Assembly (NCBI GenBank): GCA_944326315.1
Contig: CALVDP010000002.1
Location: forward strand, 23,710 to 87,709
From: an uncultured Bacteroidales bacterium
GTDB lineage: Bacteria > Bacteroidota > Bacteroidia > Bacteroidales > UBA932
Length of the DNA stretch: 64,000 nucleotides
Reading direction: 5' to 3'
Shown here: in pieces, positions 26,685 through 35,941 of the stretch
Layout of the letters: each line of letters starts with the position of its first letter
Position numbering within the stretch: the stretch's first letter is position 1
Notes under the pieces: model-generated
Database searches by the model: none
What the model was told of the DNA's origin: nothing
The model's input: only the letters and a program-made list of their open reading frames with translations
Made by a program: the position numbers and the translations under genes

Positions 26685-27314
26685 ATGACAGGGGATAAGA
26701 CAATACTTTATATTCACGGAATGGGTGGTGGCGGTGACAGCAGGATACCGTCCATACTCAAGGAGCATATCGGAGGAGTCACAGTCCGGACATACAGTTT
26801 TGATCCTGACATTGCCTCCGGACAGATAGCCGGCTGGGTGAAAGAACTCCGGCCTGATTTAATAATAGGGGAATCTCTGGGTTCGCTTCATGCAATAGGC
26901 ATAGAAGGAATTCCGCATATCCTTGTCTCGCCTTCGCTGAATGCCCCTCTTTATTTCGGATATCTTGCTTTTCTTGCACTCATACCTGGAGTGACTGCTC
27001 TGATGGACCGGATATACAAGCCGAGGGAAGGCGACAGACAGGCACTGCATTTCACATACAGTGTCATGAGGAAATATCTTCCTCTCAGGCGCAAGGCCCT
27101 TGGCAACAGTCCGTTATGCGGAGGCAGGGACAGTTTCTTCGCATTTTTCGGCACCCGTGACCACTACCGCCGTTCGGGCATAGTGAGTGTACGTACATGG
27201 AAAAAATATTTCGGGAGCGCATACGCCACATACTCCGGCACCCATTTCATGGAAGAAGAATATGTGTTGTCGATGCTGCTCCCGAAAATCAAGGAAGTCC
27301 TGGATCGCGCATGA
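26685..27314 (+). CDS. Small alpha/beta hydrolase
   Basis: A 209-residue protein with a compact alpha/beta hydrolase fold: ILYIHGMGGGGDSRIPSIL (oxyanion region), the nucleophile elbow LIIGESLGSLHAI with the likely catalytic serine, and GTHFMEEEYVLSMLLP with a candidate histidine near the end. There is no signal peptide. The substrate is not recognisable; it resembles small YqiA-like esterases. It is flanked by a -7-like box (TATTTTTG, 26652-26659) 26 bases upstream and converges on the exporter operon. Confidence 0.7.
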   Translation: MTGDKTILYIHGMGGGGDSRIPSILKEHIGGVTVRTYSFDPDIASGQIAGWVKELRPDLIIGESLGSLHAIGIEGIPHILVSPSLNAPLYFGYLAFLALIPGVTALMDRIYKPREGDRQALHFTYSVMRKYLPLRRKALGNSPLCGGRDSFFAFFGTRDHYRRSGIVSVRTWKKYFGSAYATYSGTHFMEEEYVLSMLLPKIKEVLDRA

Positions 27315-27346
27315 CTGTCTCTGAGGCAGGTGTGTGCCGATCCGTA

Positions 27347-28567
27347 TTATTCGTATCTCAGTGCGTCTATCGGGTCGAGATTGGCTGCCTTTCTTGCCGG
27401 ATACCAGCCGAAGAATACCCCGGTGACCGTACAGACGGCAAATGAGAGGATTACGCTCCAGATCTGGATATATACCGACCAGTGGACGATGAATTTTACC
27501 GCCAGACATGCGGCACAGCCCAGCAAAATACCGATAATACCTCCTGTGACGCTTATCAGGACAGCCTCGATCAGGAACTGTGCAAGTATGTCCACGCCTC
27601 TTGCCCCAACTGACATCCTCAGGCCTATTTCCCTTGTTCTTTCTGTGACTGACACGTACATTATGTTCATGATGCCTATACCTCCAACAAGCAGAGAGAT
27701 GCCGGCGATGCATGCAAGCAGTGTAGTAAGCAGGTTGGTGGTAGTGTTGAGCATCTCGCTGAGCTCCTGCTGGGTACGTATAGTGAAGTCATCCTCGTCC
27801 GAATCTTTCAGCTTATGTTCGCGTCGGAGGATGGTGCGTATTTCCGCAGTGGCGTAATCTGTCATGTCCTCCGACAGCGCAGAGGCGAATATCCCGTTGA
27901 AGTGTGTCACGGCGAGCATCCTTTTCATGACAGTGGTGTATGGCGCAAGAATGATATCATCCTGGTCCATACCCATGGAATTGTATCCTTTCGACTCCAG
28001 TACTCCAATGACTTTGAGTGGCACCTGGTTGTACCTTATGGTCTTGCCGATAGGGTCGCTGCCGTCCGGGAAGAGGTTGTCCACAATTGTCTTCCCTATA
28101 ACGCACACCTTGGCAGAGGTCTTGATGTCGGCTTCCGTGAACATTGTGCCGTCCTCGATATTCAGTTGTCTGATTTCCAGATATTCAGTCCCTGTCCCTG
28201 TCACAGATGACGGATAATTGTTGTTGCCGGATACGAGCTGTCCTGATGCCGTGGAGTAAGGGCTGATGGCAGAAAGATACATGCATTCGTTTTTCAGCGT
28301 CTCGTAATTTTTGATCTTCAGGGTCTGCATCTCTGACGGATCGAGCCTTACTCCGCCCCGTCTTTCACCTCCCGGGTGAATCATGATGATGTTGGACCCC
28401 ATGCTTGATATTTCCTGCTGTATGCTTTTCTGGGTCCCTTGCCCGAGGGCTATCATTGTGATCACAGAGGCTACGCCGATAATGATGCCGAGCATCGTGA
28501 GAAATGCCCTCATCTTGTTGTTGGCCAGTGCCTTCAGTGATATCTTGAATAAATTGGTGTAATTCAT
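27347..28567 (-). CDS. ABC transporter permease, MacB type
   Basis: A 406-residue inner-membrane permease. It has the MacB layout: one membrane span near the N-terminus (NNKMRAFLTMLGIIIGVASVITMIALGQGTQKSI), a periplasmic MacB_PCD domain to about residue 270, then three spans in an FtsX domain (LLACIAGISLLVGGIGIMNIMYVSVTERTREIGLRMSVG and later). Unlike E. coli MacB, the ATPase is a separate gene just upstream. It is last in a four-gene operon (outer-membrane channel, adaptor, ATPase, permease) and should pair with them in a tripartite exporter; the substrate, whether peptide, antibiotic or signalling lipid, is unknown. Confidence 0.9.
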   Translation of the reverse strand: MNYTNLFKISLKALANNKMRAFLTMLGIIIGVASVITMIALGQGTQKSIQQEISSMGSNIIMIHPGGERRGGVRLDPSEMQTLKIKNYETLKNECMYLSAISPYSTASGQLVSGNNNYPSSVTGTGTEYLEIRQLNIEDGTMFTEADIKTSAKVCVIGKTIVDNLFPDGSDPIGKTIRYNQVPLKVIGVLESKGYNSMGMDQDDIILAPYTTVMKRMLAVTHFNGIFASALSEDMTDYATAEIRTILRREHKLKDSDEDDFTIRTQQELSEMLNTTTNLLTTLLACIAGISLLVGGIGIMNIMYVSVTERTREIGLRMSVGARGVDILAQFLIEAVLISVTGGIIGILLGCAACLAVKFIVHWSVYIQIWSVILSFAVCTVTGVFFGWYPARKAANLDPIDALRYE

Positions 28568-28600
28568 TTCTTGTCCATGCTAAATCCTCTGAACCTCCAG

Positions 28601-29347
28601 TCATGCATCCTCGTCCTTAGGGAGTGTCAGATATGTCTCTTCTGCGGATCTGATGTTGCTGTTCCTCACGTCTTCTATGATATGACCGTCCCTCAGTCTG
28701 ATGTTGCGGCTGCTGTAGTTCGCGATGTCAGGGTTGTGGGTCACGAAAATGATGGTCCTGCCCTCGCTGTGGAGCTTCTGGAAGAGCATCAGTATTTCGT
28801 AGGATGTCCGGGTGTCAAGGTTTCCCGTGGCTTCGTCGGCCAGGATGACGGCAGGGTTGTTGACAAGAGCCCTTGCGATGGCGACCCTCTGCATCTGTCC
28901 TCCGGACATCTGGTTTGACTTGTGTTCTTTTCTGTCTCCGAGTCCAACCGCATCCAGGGCGGCTTCCGCGAGTTTCCTCCTTTCGGATGCACTGATGTCG
29001 GGATTATACATCAGCGGGAGTTCAACGTTCTCTGTCGCCGTAGTCTTGGCCAGCAGGTTGTAGTTCTGGAACACGAAGCCTATTTTCCTGTTTCTCAATA
29101 TGGCTCGCTGCGACTTGCTCATACTCCTGACAGGGATGCCGTCGAGCAGGTATTCCCCTGTGGTCGGAGTGTCAAGGCATCCGAGAATATTCAGCAGTGT
29201 GGATTTGCCTGAGCCAGATGTGCCCATGATGGTGACAAATTCTCCTTCAGTGATGGTGAACGATACCCCGCGCAGCGCGTGCACTGTCTCGTCACCCACA
29301 ATGAAATCCCTGCGTATGTTCTGCAGTTCTATGACTTTGTTGCCCAT
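28601..29347 (-). CDS. ABC transporter ATP-binding protein, MacB/LolD type
   Basis: Cytoplasmic ATPase of 248 residues for the neighbouring permease. Walker A is GTSGSGKSTLLN, the signature is QMSGGQMQRVAIARAL, Walker B is VILADEATGNLD, and the switch histidine lies in IIFVTHNPDIA. All are intact. It is 33 bases upstream of the permease and 15 bases downstream of the adaptor gene. Confidence 0.95.
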   Translation of the reverse strand: MGNKVIELQNIRRDFIVGDETVHALRGVSFTITEGEFVTIMGTSGSGKSTLLNILGCLDTPTTGEYLLDGIPVRSMSKSQRAILRNRKIGFVFQNYNLLAKTTATENVELPLMYNPDISASERRKLAEAALDAVGLGDRKEHKSNQMSGGQMQRVAIARALVNNPAVILADEATGNLDTRTSYEILMLFQKLHSEGRTIIFVTHNPDIANYSSRNIRLRDGHIIEDVRNSNIRSAEETYLTLPKDEDA

Positions 29348-29362
29348 GTCTGTCTCTACTTT

Positions 29363-30556
29363 TTATCTTGGCGGTCCGGGCATGAAGGAAGCGCTTTTCC
29401 TGGCTCCTGACTTGGATTTGCCTGCCAGGCTGGCTTCCGTGACCACTTCGGTGCCTTTCTCAATCCCGCCTGTTATTTCAGTGTTTATCCCGTCGCTGAG
29501 TCCTGTCGTGACAGGGTGTGCTGTGAAAATATTCCCTTCCTTGGTCCAGACCTTCTGTGCGGATTCGCAGTCATTCACGACAGCACCTTTTTCGAGGAGC
29601 GGTCCTACAGGCGAGAAGCGCAGTGCCTTGGCAGGAACAGTCAATATGTCATACTTTTCCGTTGTATAGATGTTGATATTGGCTGTAAGCCTCGGCTTCA
29701 GCTTGAGGTCAGGGTTGTCCGCCGAGATCACTACCTCGTATGTGACCACGCTTTCTGAAGTGCTGCTCGATATCGATGTCGAACTTGAGCTTGAACTGCC
29801 GAGCCGGATCTGCTCCACCTTCCCTTCGAATACATCGTCAGGGAATGCGTCCACGGTGAATGTCACCCTCTGGCCTACAGCTACGCCTCCTATGTCAGCC
29901 TCGTCGACATCTGCCACTACCTGCATCTTGGTAAGGTCTGCTGCGATGGTGAAGAGGGTAGGGGTCTCGAAACCTGCAGCCACTGTCTGCCCTTCTTCGA
30001 CAGCCCTGTCAATCACCACCCCGTCGATAGGCGATGTGATGGTGGCGTAGCCGAGATTCCTTTCAGCCTTGTCAAGGGCTGCCTTGCTGCTGTTGTATGT
30101 GCTTTCGGCCATCCTGTAGTTGTATTCAGCAAGTTCGAAGTCGGTGTCGCTGACCAGGCCTTTCTCATGCAGCTTGACATTCCTTTCATAATTCTTCATC
30201 TGGTAGATATATTCAGCCTTGCTTCCCTGGTATGTGGCCTTGGCTGATGCCAGGTCGCTTTCCAGCGTCACCTTGTCCATCTCCGCTATAAGCTGTCCCT
30301 CCTTGACGATGGAGTTGTAGTCAGCGTAAAGCTTGTCGATTATTCCCGATACCTGGGTACCGACCTCGACTTCGGTGACAGGCTCTATCGTACCGGTGGC
30401 AGTGACGTATATCGCTATGTCACCTGCCTCTGCCATTGCGGTCTCATACTGGATTTTCTGGTTTTTCGACCCTTTCCCAGTGAACAGAATCACTCCAGCC
30501 GCCACTGCTGCCAGGCACACTGTTATGATGATTGTCTTTTTGGTCTTGTTTTTCAT
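29363..30556 (-). CDS. Periplasmic adaptor (membrane fusion) subunit of an efflux system
   Basis: A 397-residue HlyD/MacA-type adaptor anchored by an N-terminal span (TIIITVCLAAVAAGVILFTG). Next come a barrel-sandwich domain (TEVEVGTQVSGIIDKLYADYNSIVKEGQLIAEMD), a coiled-coil hairpin at about residues 100-170, the second half of the lipoyl domain (ITSPIDGVVIDRAVEEGQTV) and beta-barrel domains. A serine-only stretch (SSSSSTSISSSTS) interrupts the barrel at about residue 265. It bridges the MacB-type permease and the TolC-like channel encoded next to it. Confidence 0.92.
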   Translation of the reverse strand: MKNKTKKTIIITVCLAAVAAGVILFTGKGSKNQKIQYETAMAEAGDIAIYVTATGTIEPVTEVEVGTQVSGIIDKLYADYNSIVKEGQLIAEMDKVTLESDLASAKATYQGSKAEYIYQMKNYERNVKLHEKGLVSDTDFELAEYNYRMAESTYNSSKAALDKAERNLGYATITSPIDGVVIDRAVEEGQTVAAGFETPTLFTIAADLTKMQVVADVDEADIGGVAVGQRVTFTVDAFPDDVFEGKVEQIRLGSSSSSSTSISSSTSESVVTYEVVISADNPDLKLKPRLTANINIYTTEKYDILTVPAKALRFSPVGPLLEKGAVVNDCESAQKVWTKEGNIFTAHPVTTGLSDGINTEITGGIEKGTEVVTEASLAGKSKSGARKSASFMPGPPR

Positions 30557-30595
30557 TGCCTTCTTTTCTAAAACGTCTGCTATTCTGAAAAATGA

Positions 30596-32011
30596 TTATT
30601 CGGATAAATTCGGACTGCCCGCTCCGTATGTATTCCCGTACTGGTCTATGGATATGATGCCTTCCGCATAGAAGTCAAGCAGTTTTGAATTGAGTATTGA
30701 CATATACTTGGCCTGGAGCATCTGCTGCTGGGCACTCAGGTAATTGTTCTTCTCAGTCAGCAACTCCACCGTATTCTTCATGCCGAGGTTGAACTGTTCA
30801 CTTACCAGGGAGAAACTGATGCCATAACTCTTTACGTTGTCCTGGGCTGCGATGAACTGTTGCTGGGCACTGTATGCGTCAAGCCATATACCTTCAATGG
30901 TCTTGTACAGGTCTTTCTGTGCCGCGGTGAGGTCCAGCTGGCTGTAAGTATGCTGTATCTCTGCCTTCTGTACGGCTGTCTTTGTCTGCCTGTTGTTGAA
31001 TATCGGGACACTCACAGTCAGTCCTGCCGAATTGTTCCATCCGTTCTTGATCTGTTCCGTAAAGGTGAAGTCTGTACCGCTCGTATGGTTCGTCCCTATG
31101 CCGGCAGATAATGTTATGGAAGGATAATAGCTTGATCTTGAAATTCTTATGCCCATTTCGGCAGATTCTACGGCAAGCTCTGCAGCCTTTATCTCGGGAC
31201 GGGTTTCCAGAGCGGCCTGATATACTTCCATCTTGTCCGGAAGGGCGGACACTGCCGCCATGTCAGGCAGGCTGTCTATGGCTATTTCCATTTCTTCGCC
31301 GGGCTCCAGTTCCAGGAGCTGTTTGAGCTGGAGCTTGTAGTCCGCAAGGCTGTTTTCCGATGCCACGAGCTGGTACCTGTCATTGCTGACCTGCGCTTCG
31401 AGCTGGGCATAGTCTGCATTGGACAGGCTTCCCGCCTCAAGCAGCTCTTTGCCGCGGTCTCTCTGTGCGATGCTTACTTCAAGCGTGTTCTTGTTGACAT
31501 TTACAGATTCGCTGGCGTAAAGTATCTGGATATATGTGCTGGCTATGGATTCCACGATGCTGTTGGACTGGGTCTGCTCGTCGAGTAGTGACTGCTCATG
31601 GCTTATTTCGTTCTGTTTGATGGTCTTGCGCAGTCTTCCTCCGTTGAACAGAGTCCACCGGGCATCGAGACCGTAGCTGCCGCTGTAGCTCGTGCTGTTG
31701 TTGCTTGTCAGTATTTCGGTGCCGCTTACCGTCGTGCTGTTCTCCTGATAAGGCCTGTTGATCACGCTCTGCGAGGTGGAGAAGGAAAGGCTTGGGAAGA
31801 GTTCCCCTTTGGATGCAATGATGTCTATTGCGGAACTTTCGGTGTTCAGCCTGCTCTGTCTTATCGTGATATTGTTCTGGACAGCATACCTGATACAGTC
31901 TTCCAATGTCCAGACATCGGGTACAGTCCCGGTACTGTCCTGTGCGGCCGCTGTCAGTGCAGGCATTATCGCAAGGCATACAGCCAGTCCTATTTTTGTT
32001 TTTTTGTTCAT
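30596..32011 (-). CDS. TolC-family outer membrane channel
   Basis: Predicted outer-membrane efflux protein of 471 residues. It starts with a signal peptide (MNKKTKIGLAVCLAIMPALTAAAQ) and contains two OEP repeats, each with long helices and NGG or NNR turns (WTLFNGGRLRKTIKQNEI and VPIFNNRQTKTAVQKAEI). First gene of the exporter operon, 39 bases before the adaptor. The ATG at 32011 is chosen because it opens the signal peptide; a minus-strand -7 box TATTTTTG lies at 32033-32040. Confidence 0.93.
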   Translation of the reverse strand: MNKKTKIGLAVCLAIMPALTAAAQDSTGTVPDVWTLEDCIRYAVQNNITIRQSRLNTESSAIDIIASKGELFPSLSFSTSQSVINRPYQENSTTVSGTEILTSNNSTSYSGSYGLDARWTLFNGGRLRKTIKQNEISHEQSLLDEQTQSNSIVESIASTYIQILYASESVNVNKNTLEVSIAQRDRGKELLEAGSLSNADYAQLEAQVSNDRYQLVASENSLADYKLQLKQLLELEPGEEMEIAIDSLPDMAAVSALPDKMEVYQAALETRPEIKAAELAVESAEMGIRISRSSYYPSITLSAGIGTNHTSGTDFTFTEQIKNGWNNSAGLTVSVPIFNNRQTKTAVQKAEIQHTYSQLDLTAAQKDLYKTIEGIWLDAYSAQQQFIAAQDNVKSYGISFSLVSEQFNLGMKNTVELLTEKNNYLSAQQQMLQAKYMSILNSKLLDFYAEGIISIDQYGNTYGAGSPNLSE

Positions 32012-32287
32012 ACTGATGACAGTTAAAATCGTCAAAAATAATATTCCCCTGCAGAACGGCAGCATGCCAGGCCATGATTTTCAATGAATTCGAACTGAAA
32101 GACCGGACGGTTCTGCCGGAGCCGCCGCAAAGTATTAAAAAATCATGCCATTTGTGCCCTTCCTGCCAGTGTCAGTCCCGATTTGCCCCAATGTCTCGAT
32201 GTAATCGTTTTCCGGGCGGGCGAATGCGTTCCCTGACCCGACAGAATGTCAGTGGGTATCATGGGCCCGGTCGAAGGTGGAACGGCA

Positions 32288-32332
32288 GATGTTGAGGTAA
32301 AAGATGTTGAGATAAAAGATGTTGAGATAAAA
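32288..32332. repeat. Three 15-bp tandem repeats
   Basis: GATGTTGAGGTAAAA followed by two copies of GATGTTGAGATAAAA, exactly adjacent. No gene overlaps them. Confidence 0.85.
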
Positions 32333-32372
32333 TCCAATGTGGCGTATAAATTATAATTACAGCATTCATAAA

Positions 32373-32404
32373 AAATCAGGAGATGCTTCGGCACCTCCTG
32401 ATTT
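32373..32404 (-). terminator. Terminator of the aminotransferase gene
   Basis: 14-bp arms (AAATCAGGAGATGC and its near-complement GCACCTCCTGATTT) around a TTCG tetraloop; on the minus strand a TTTTTATG tract follows. Confidence 0.8.
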
Positions 32405-32510
32405 CTCTTCAACTTGTTCCGGCATCGGTTTCACATCATTCGCCACGCAGTCCGGGCCATTATCTTGCTCCCCGCATGCTTCCCGATGATTTACCGGCCA
32501 ATTCACTTTG

Positions 32511-33713
32511 TCAGATTGTCCTGCCCGGGTATTGCTTCAGTCCCTCTTCGAGGCAGTCGAGCGCCTTGACCATTTCTGGGACTTCGAGCACATAGGAGAT
32601 CCTGGCATGGTTGAGACCCTTGCCCGGAGTCTTGTAGAATGATGCGGCAGGGGTGATCATCGTGGTCTCGTTGTTCAGCCTGAATGACTCAAGCATCCAT
32701 CTGGCGAACTTCTCGGTATCGTCTACTGGAAGTTCCGCGATGGTGTAGAATGCTCCCATCGGTTTCGGAGAGAACACTCCTTCAATGCTGTTGAGCCGGT
32801 CTATCATATAGTCTCTTCTCCGGATATACTCTTCACGGACTTCCGCGAAATATTCTTTCGGTGTGTCGAGGGCCCCGATGGCGGCGTATTGCCCGAGTAC
32901 AGGAGGGCAGAGCCTTGCCTGCGCATACTTCATGGCAGCCGTCATCACGTCCTTGTTGTGCGAGACGATGCATCCGATACGTACTCCGCAGAGATTGTAT
33001 CGTTTGGATACGGAATCGACGAGTATCACGTTCTGCTCGAGATCCGGGATGTTCATTGCAGAGAAATGCGGCTCCTCGGAATATGTGAATTCCCTGTATA
33101 CTTCATCAGAGATCAGGAAGAGGTCATGCTTGCGGGCCACTTCACCGATAGCCAGCATGTTTTCCTTTGTGTAGAGCGTACCGCACGGATTGCCCGGGTT
33201 GCATACAAGTATGGCCTTTGTCCTGTCGGTGATGGCTTTCTCGAATTCCTCGATGTCCGGCACCTGGAAACCGTTCCTGATGTCTGTCGGGATGGCTTTC
33301 AGGGTCAGTCCGTTCATGAAGGCGAAAGTGTTGTAGTTGGTATAGAACGGCTCGAGGACAATCACCTCGTCACCTTCGTTGCAGGCTATTTCGAGAGCCA
33401 TGTTCACGGCTTCGCTTCCGGCCACTGTCACTATGAGTTCCGGCACCTCTATGTCTATGCCTATCCCTTTGTAATATTTTTCAACAAGTCCTTCGCGAAG
33501 CCCTATAAGTCCAGCTGAATTGGTGTAGGACACGTTCTTGAGCCGAATGTTCCTTACTGCGTCCAATGCACAGTCCGGGGACTTGATATCCGGCTGTCCT
33601 ATATTCAGGTGATATACTTTCACGCCTTGCTTCTTGGCCGCATCCGACAGCGGCACCAGCTTCCTGATGGCAGAGGCAGGCATCTGCTGAGCTTTCAATG
33701 AAATACTTGCCAT
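32511..33713 (-). CDS. Class I PLP-dependent aminotransferase (aspartate aminotransferase-like)
   Basis: Cytoplasmic aminotransferase of 400 residues. Fold-type I landmarks: NIGQPDIKSPDCALDAVRN at the N-terminus, VCNPGNPCGTLYTKENM, LISDEVYREFTYSEEP with the PLP aspartate and tyrosine, and VDSVSKRYNLCGVRIGCIVS with the PLP lysine. The C-terminal NHARISYVLE supplies the carboxylate-binding arginine. Aspartate or a related amino acid is the likely substrate. Monocistronic, with a -7 box (minus TATCTTTG, 33754-33761) and its own terminator. Confidence 0.9.
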   Translation of the reverse strand: MASISLKAQQMPASAIRKLVPLSDAAKKQGVKVYHLNIGQPDIKSPDCALDAVRNIRLKNVSYTNSAGLIGLREGLVEKYYKGIGIDIEVPELIVTVAGSEAVNMALEIACNEGDEVIVLEPFYTNYNTFAFMNGLTLKAIPTDIRNGFQVPDIEEFEKAITDRTKAILVCNPGNPCGTLYTKENMLAIGEVARKHDLFLISDEVYREFTYSEEPHFSAMNIPDLEQNVILVDSVSKRYNLCGVRIGCIVSHNKDVMTAAMKYAQARLCPPVLGQYAAIGALDTPKEYFAEVREEYIRRRDYMIDRLNSIEGVFSPKPMGAFYTIAELPVDDTEKFARWMLESFRLNNETTMITPAASFYKTPGKGLNHARISYVLEVPEMVKALDCLEEGLKQYPGRTI

Positions 33714-33819
33714 AATAAATTCGCTTTATAAAATTTGTTGGTCCATATTCCTACAAAGATAGCAAATATTTCTGATTTGTCGAGAGTTTTGCTACCTTTG
33801 TAGTCTTATTCGATGAATA

Positions 33820-35118
33820 ATGCTAAAGTGTGACGCTTATATATTGAAGGCTGCATTTCTTCCGATGCTCGCGCTGTTTTCATGCAGCAGGGTAGAGACG
33901 GAGGATTTTGTTCCGACAGAGCTTGCCGTGACGGCTGTAACAGATACATCCTCAATGGCCTGGAAGGCGTTGTCAGGATATTGTGATGTGGGCAGTGCCG
34001 GAGCTGTGGCTGTTTTCGGCGCACCTGATGAGACTGCCGTGATGGCGGAGGCTTTGCTTACTGCCGACATGTTCGACAATATAGATGCCAAGACCGTCCC
34101 CGACGGTCTTCCTGACTTTGCGGGAGAGACTGTGATGCCGGTTTTCGATATGACAAATGCCCCTTATCAGGGCTATTTCGATACGGCCGATGAGGACTTC
34201 CTGAGGGAACTGGCCGTCAACGGGTTCCTGTCGGCAGTGTCCGGATTCTGCTCTTCTAGTGCATTTGACCAGAGATGTTCGGCCGCGAAACCAAGGGCCA
34301 AGATTCTGATATTGTCCTCTTCCCTTATGTCATTGTACGGATCCCGCGACATAGAATATGTCATTTCGGGGGCAGGGATGGAGACTTGCGCTCTGAATCC
34401 TGTAGAATCCGCAGTGTCGCATGTCTTTTCAAATGCTGCCCAGGCTTCCAATATAGGGGTGTGGGCCTCAGGCGGGATCGTTTCGTCCGGGGTATACGGC
34501 ACTGTTTTCAAGGATATAAGGTCAAGATATACAGAAAAGCATTCGCCTGACTACAAGGAATGGGCGGCTGCATCGGAAATAGTCTGCCTGTCACCGGAGA
34601 CGGACGGAAGTCCTGAGGACTGTGTGAAGGCGTTCCTTGATGCATACCTTTCTTCTGACTATCATGTGCCTCTTTCCGGTATTATCATGGATGATTTCAC
34701 TGAAGCTGCAAGGGTGGATTCTCTCAATGCCGCCCTGGATACATTGCTCAATGGCGACAGTGCCGTTATTTCAGCTTACAGGGGAGCCGTGGCCGAAGGC
34801 TGCAGGTTCGTGTCTCCGGTAGAGACGCTCACTGAAGATTGCTATCTGTGGCTGAGAGAACATGACCGCTTTACGCATCTTGTGGCTTATCCTGCCGTGT
34901 CCGGCTATATGACTGTGGTCTCTTCCGAGGTACAGGGGCAGCTGCTTGATAAGGACGGACGGTTGGGAGACGATTACAAATACAACCGGGCACCTGGCTC
35001 AGATGTGGAGACATACAGGTTCATACCATTGAGCCAGAGCTGTTTCAGCAAGGAAGAGCTGCACAAAATGCAGGGACTGGCCCCGGAAACTTATAAAAGA
35101 CTGGTCTATGTATATTAG
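33820..35118 (+). CDS. Lipoprotein of unknown function with a possible racemase-like fold
   Basis: A 432-residue protein beginning with a lipoprotein signal (ILKAAFLPMLALFSCSRV, cysteine at about residue 22). I do not recognise a named family. Several stretches recall the Asp/Glu racemase fold in order: a first strand GAVAVFGAPDETAV, a PYQGY loop, a second strand ILILSSSLMSLYG, and a domain-start motif NIGVWASGGIVSSGVYGTVF that looks like the IGV-x-AT-x2-T-x-SGAY of glutamate racemases. The two catalytic cysteines of real racemases are absent, so it would be inactive or altered. A -7 box TACCTTTG (33793-33800) precedes the ATG. It overlaps the exonuclease gene by 11 bases, so the two are co-expressed. 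Confidence 0.55.
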   Translation: MLKCDAYILKAAFLPMLALFSCSRVETEDFVPTELAVTAVTDTSSMAWKALSGYCDVGSAGAVAVFGAPDETAVMAEALLTADMFDNIDAKTVPDGLPDFAGETVMPVFDMTNAPYQGYFDTADEDFLRELAVNGFLSAVSGFCSSSAFDQRCSAAKPRAKILILSSSLMSLYGSRDIEYVISGAGMETCALNPVESAVSHVFSNAAQASNIGVWASGGIVSSGVYGTVFKDIRSRYTEKHSPDYKEWAAASEIVCLSPETDGSPEDCVKAFLDAYLSSDYHVPLSGIIMDDFTEAARVDSLNAALDTLLNGDSAVISAYRGAVAEGCRFVSPVETLTEDCYLWLREHDRFTHLVAYPAVSGYMTVVSSEVQGQLLDKDGRLGDDYKYNRAPGSDVETYRFIPLSQSCFSKEELHKMQGLAPETYKRLVYVY

Positions 35119-35737
35119 CAGCATATCGTCGGAGGAATTGCAGAAGCTGGAGTATTCCAGTTTTCCCGGAAGCATCAATGTTGTAGACAGCGTTGGGGCG
35201 GAGTTCAACCGTGCCGTGAACTATCTCAGGTCCCAGAAGATCCTGGGGTTCGATACGGAGACAAGGCCATGTTTCTCTCCGGACCAGCCTCGCTACGGAG
35301 TGGCGCTGCTTCAGCTTTCTGGCCCTGAAAAGGCTTATCTGTTCAGGATAAACAGCCTCGGCATGCACCGCCGGCTTTGCAATCTCCTGTCCAATGAGCG
35401 GATTGTCAAGGTGGGTGCGGCCGTAAGGGATGATATCAGGGGCCTGCAGCGTTACAGGGATTTCACACCGCGGTCTTTCGTGGACCTTCAGGGTATTGTA
35501 GGGGAGTACGGTATCCGGGACAAGAGCGTCAAGAAGATGACTGCCATAATCCTGGGCTTCAGGATATCCAAGACACAGCAGCTTTCAAACTGGGAGGCTG
35601 AGGAACTTTCGGAGTCCCAGATAAGATATGCCGCTACTGATGCGTGGGTCTGCCGCGAGATGTACATACGTCTTATGAATTCGGAGAAAATTCCCGGACC
35701 TGTATCCGGCGATGCGGCATTCCCCGGTCTTAAATAA
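35108..35737 (+). CDS. 3'-5' exonuclease of the DEDDy (RNase D-like) family
   Basis: A 209-residue single-domain nuclease. Exo I is ILGFDTETRPCF, Exo II is KVGAAVRDDIRGLQRY, and Exo III is SQIRYAATDAWVCREMY with the tyrosine and final aspartate, so all four acidic metal ligands are present. No HRDC domain is present, unlike full RNase D. The substrate, RNA or DNA, cannot be told. Its ATG overlaps the upstream lipoprotein gene by 11 bases. Confidence 0.88.
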   Translation: MYISSISSEELQKLEYSSFPGSINVVDSVGAEFNRAVNYLRSQKILGFDTETRPCFSPDQPRYGVALLQLSGPEKAYLFRINSLGMHRRLCNLLSNERIVKVGAAVRDDIRGLQRYRDFTPRSFVDLQGIVGEYGIRDKSVKKMTAIILGFRISKTQQLSNWEAEELSESQIRYAATDAWVCREMYIRLMNSEKIPGPVSGDAAFPGLK

Positions 35738-35760
35738 CGTGGATAACGTGGATAACGTGA
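35734..35760. repeat. Three 9-bp tandem repeats after the exonuclease gene
   Basis: ATAACGTGG twice and ATAACGTGA once, end to end, starting inside the stop codon of the exonuclease gene. Confidence 0.85.
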
Positions 35761-35874
35761 ATCCGATGAAATAAAAGAAGTGAAATACCTGAAGTAAGGC
35801 AAAGGTTCTCCCGGACGGAGGAGAATTTAAGAGGGAGACACGAAAATGAAAAAGGATTTCGGAGAAATCGTAAT

Positions 35875-35925
35875 GTCAGTTCGACGGAATCTTCGACAGT
35901 GAACAGAATAATTCATCGAACTGAC
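35875..35925. repeat. 10-bp inverted repeat upstream of rlmI
   Basis: GTCAGTTCGA (35875-35884) and TCGAACTGAC (35916-35925), perfect arms 31 bases apart, ending 17 bases before the rlmI ATG. It could be an operator or a leader hairpin. It overlaps the end of an 18-codon frame at 35846-35902. Confidence 0.6.
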
Positions 35926-35941
35926 GTTAAGTATTTGAGTT

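Larger units (their letters stand above)
32012..32510. other. 500-bp intergenic region, mostly featureless
   Basis: Holds the promoter region of the exporter operon at its left end, three 15-bp tandem repeats (32288-32332) and the aminotransferase terminator (32373-32404). I see no gene or known RNA in it. Confidence 0.6.
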
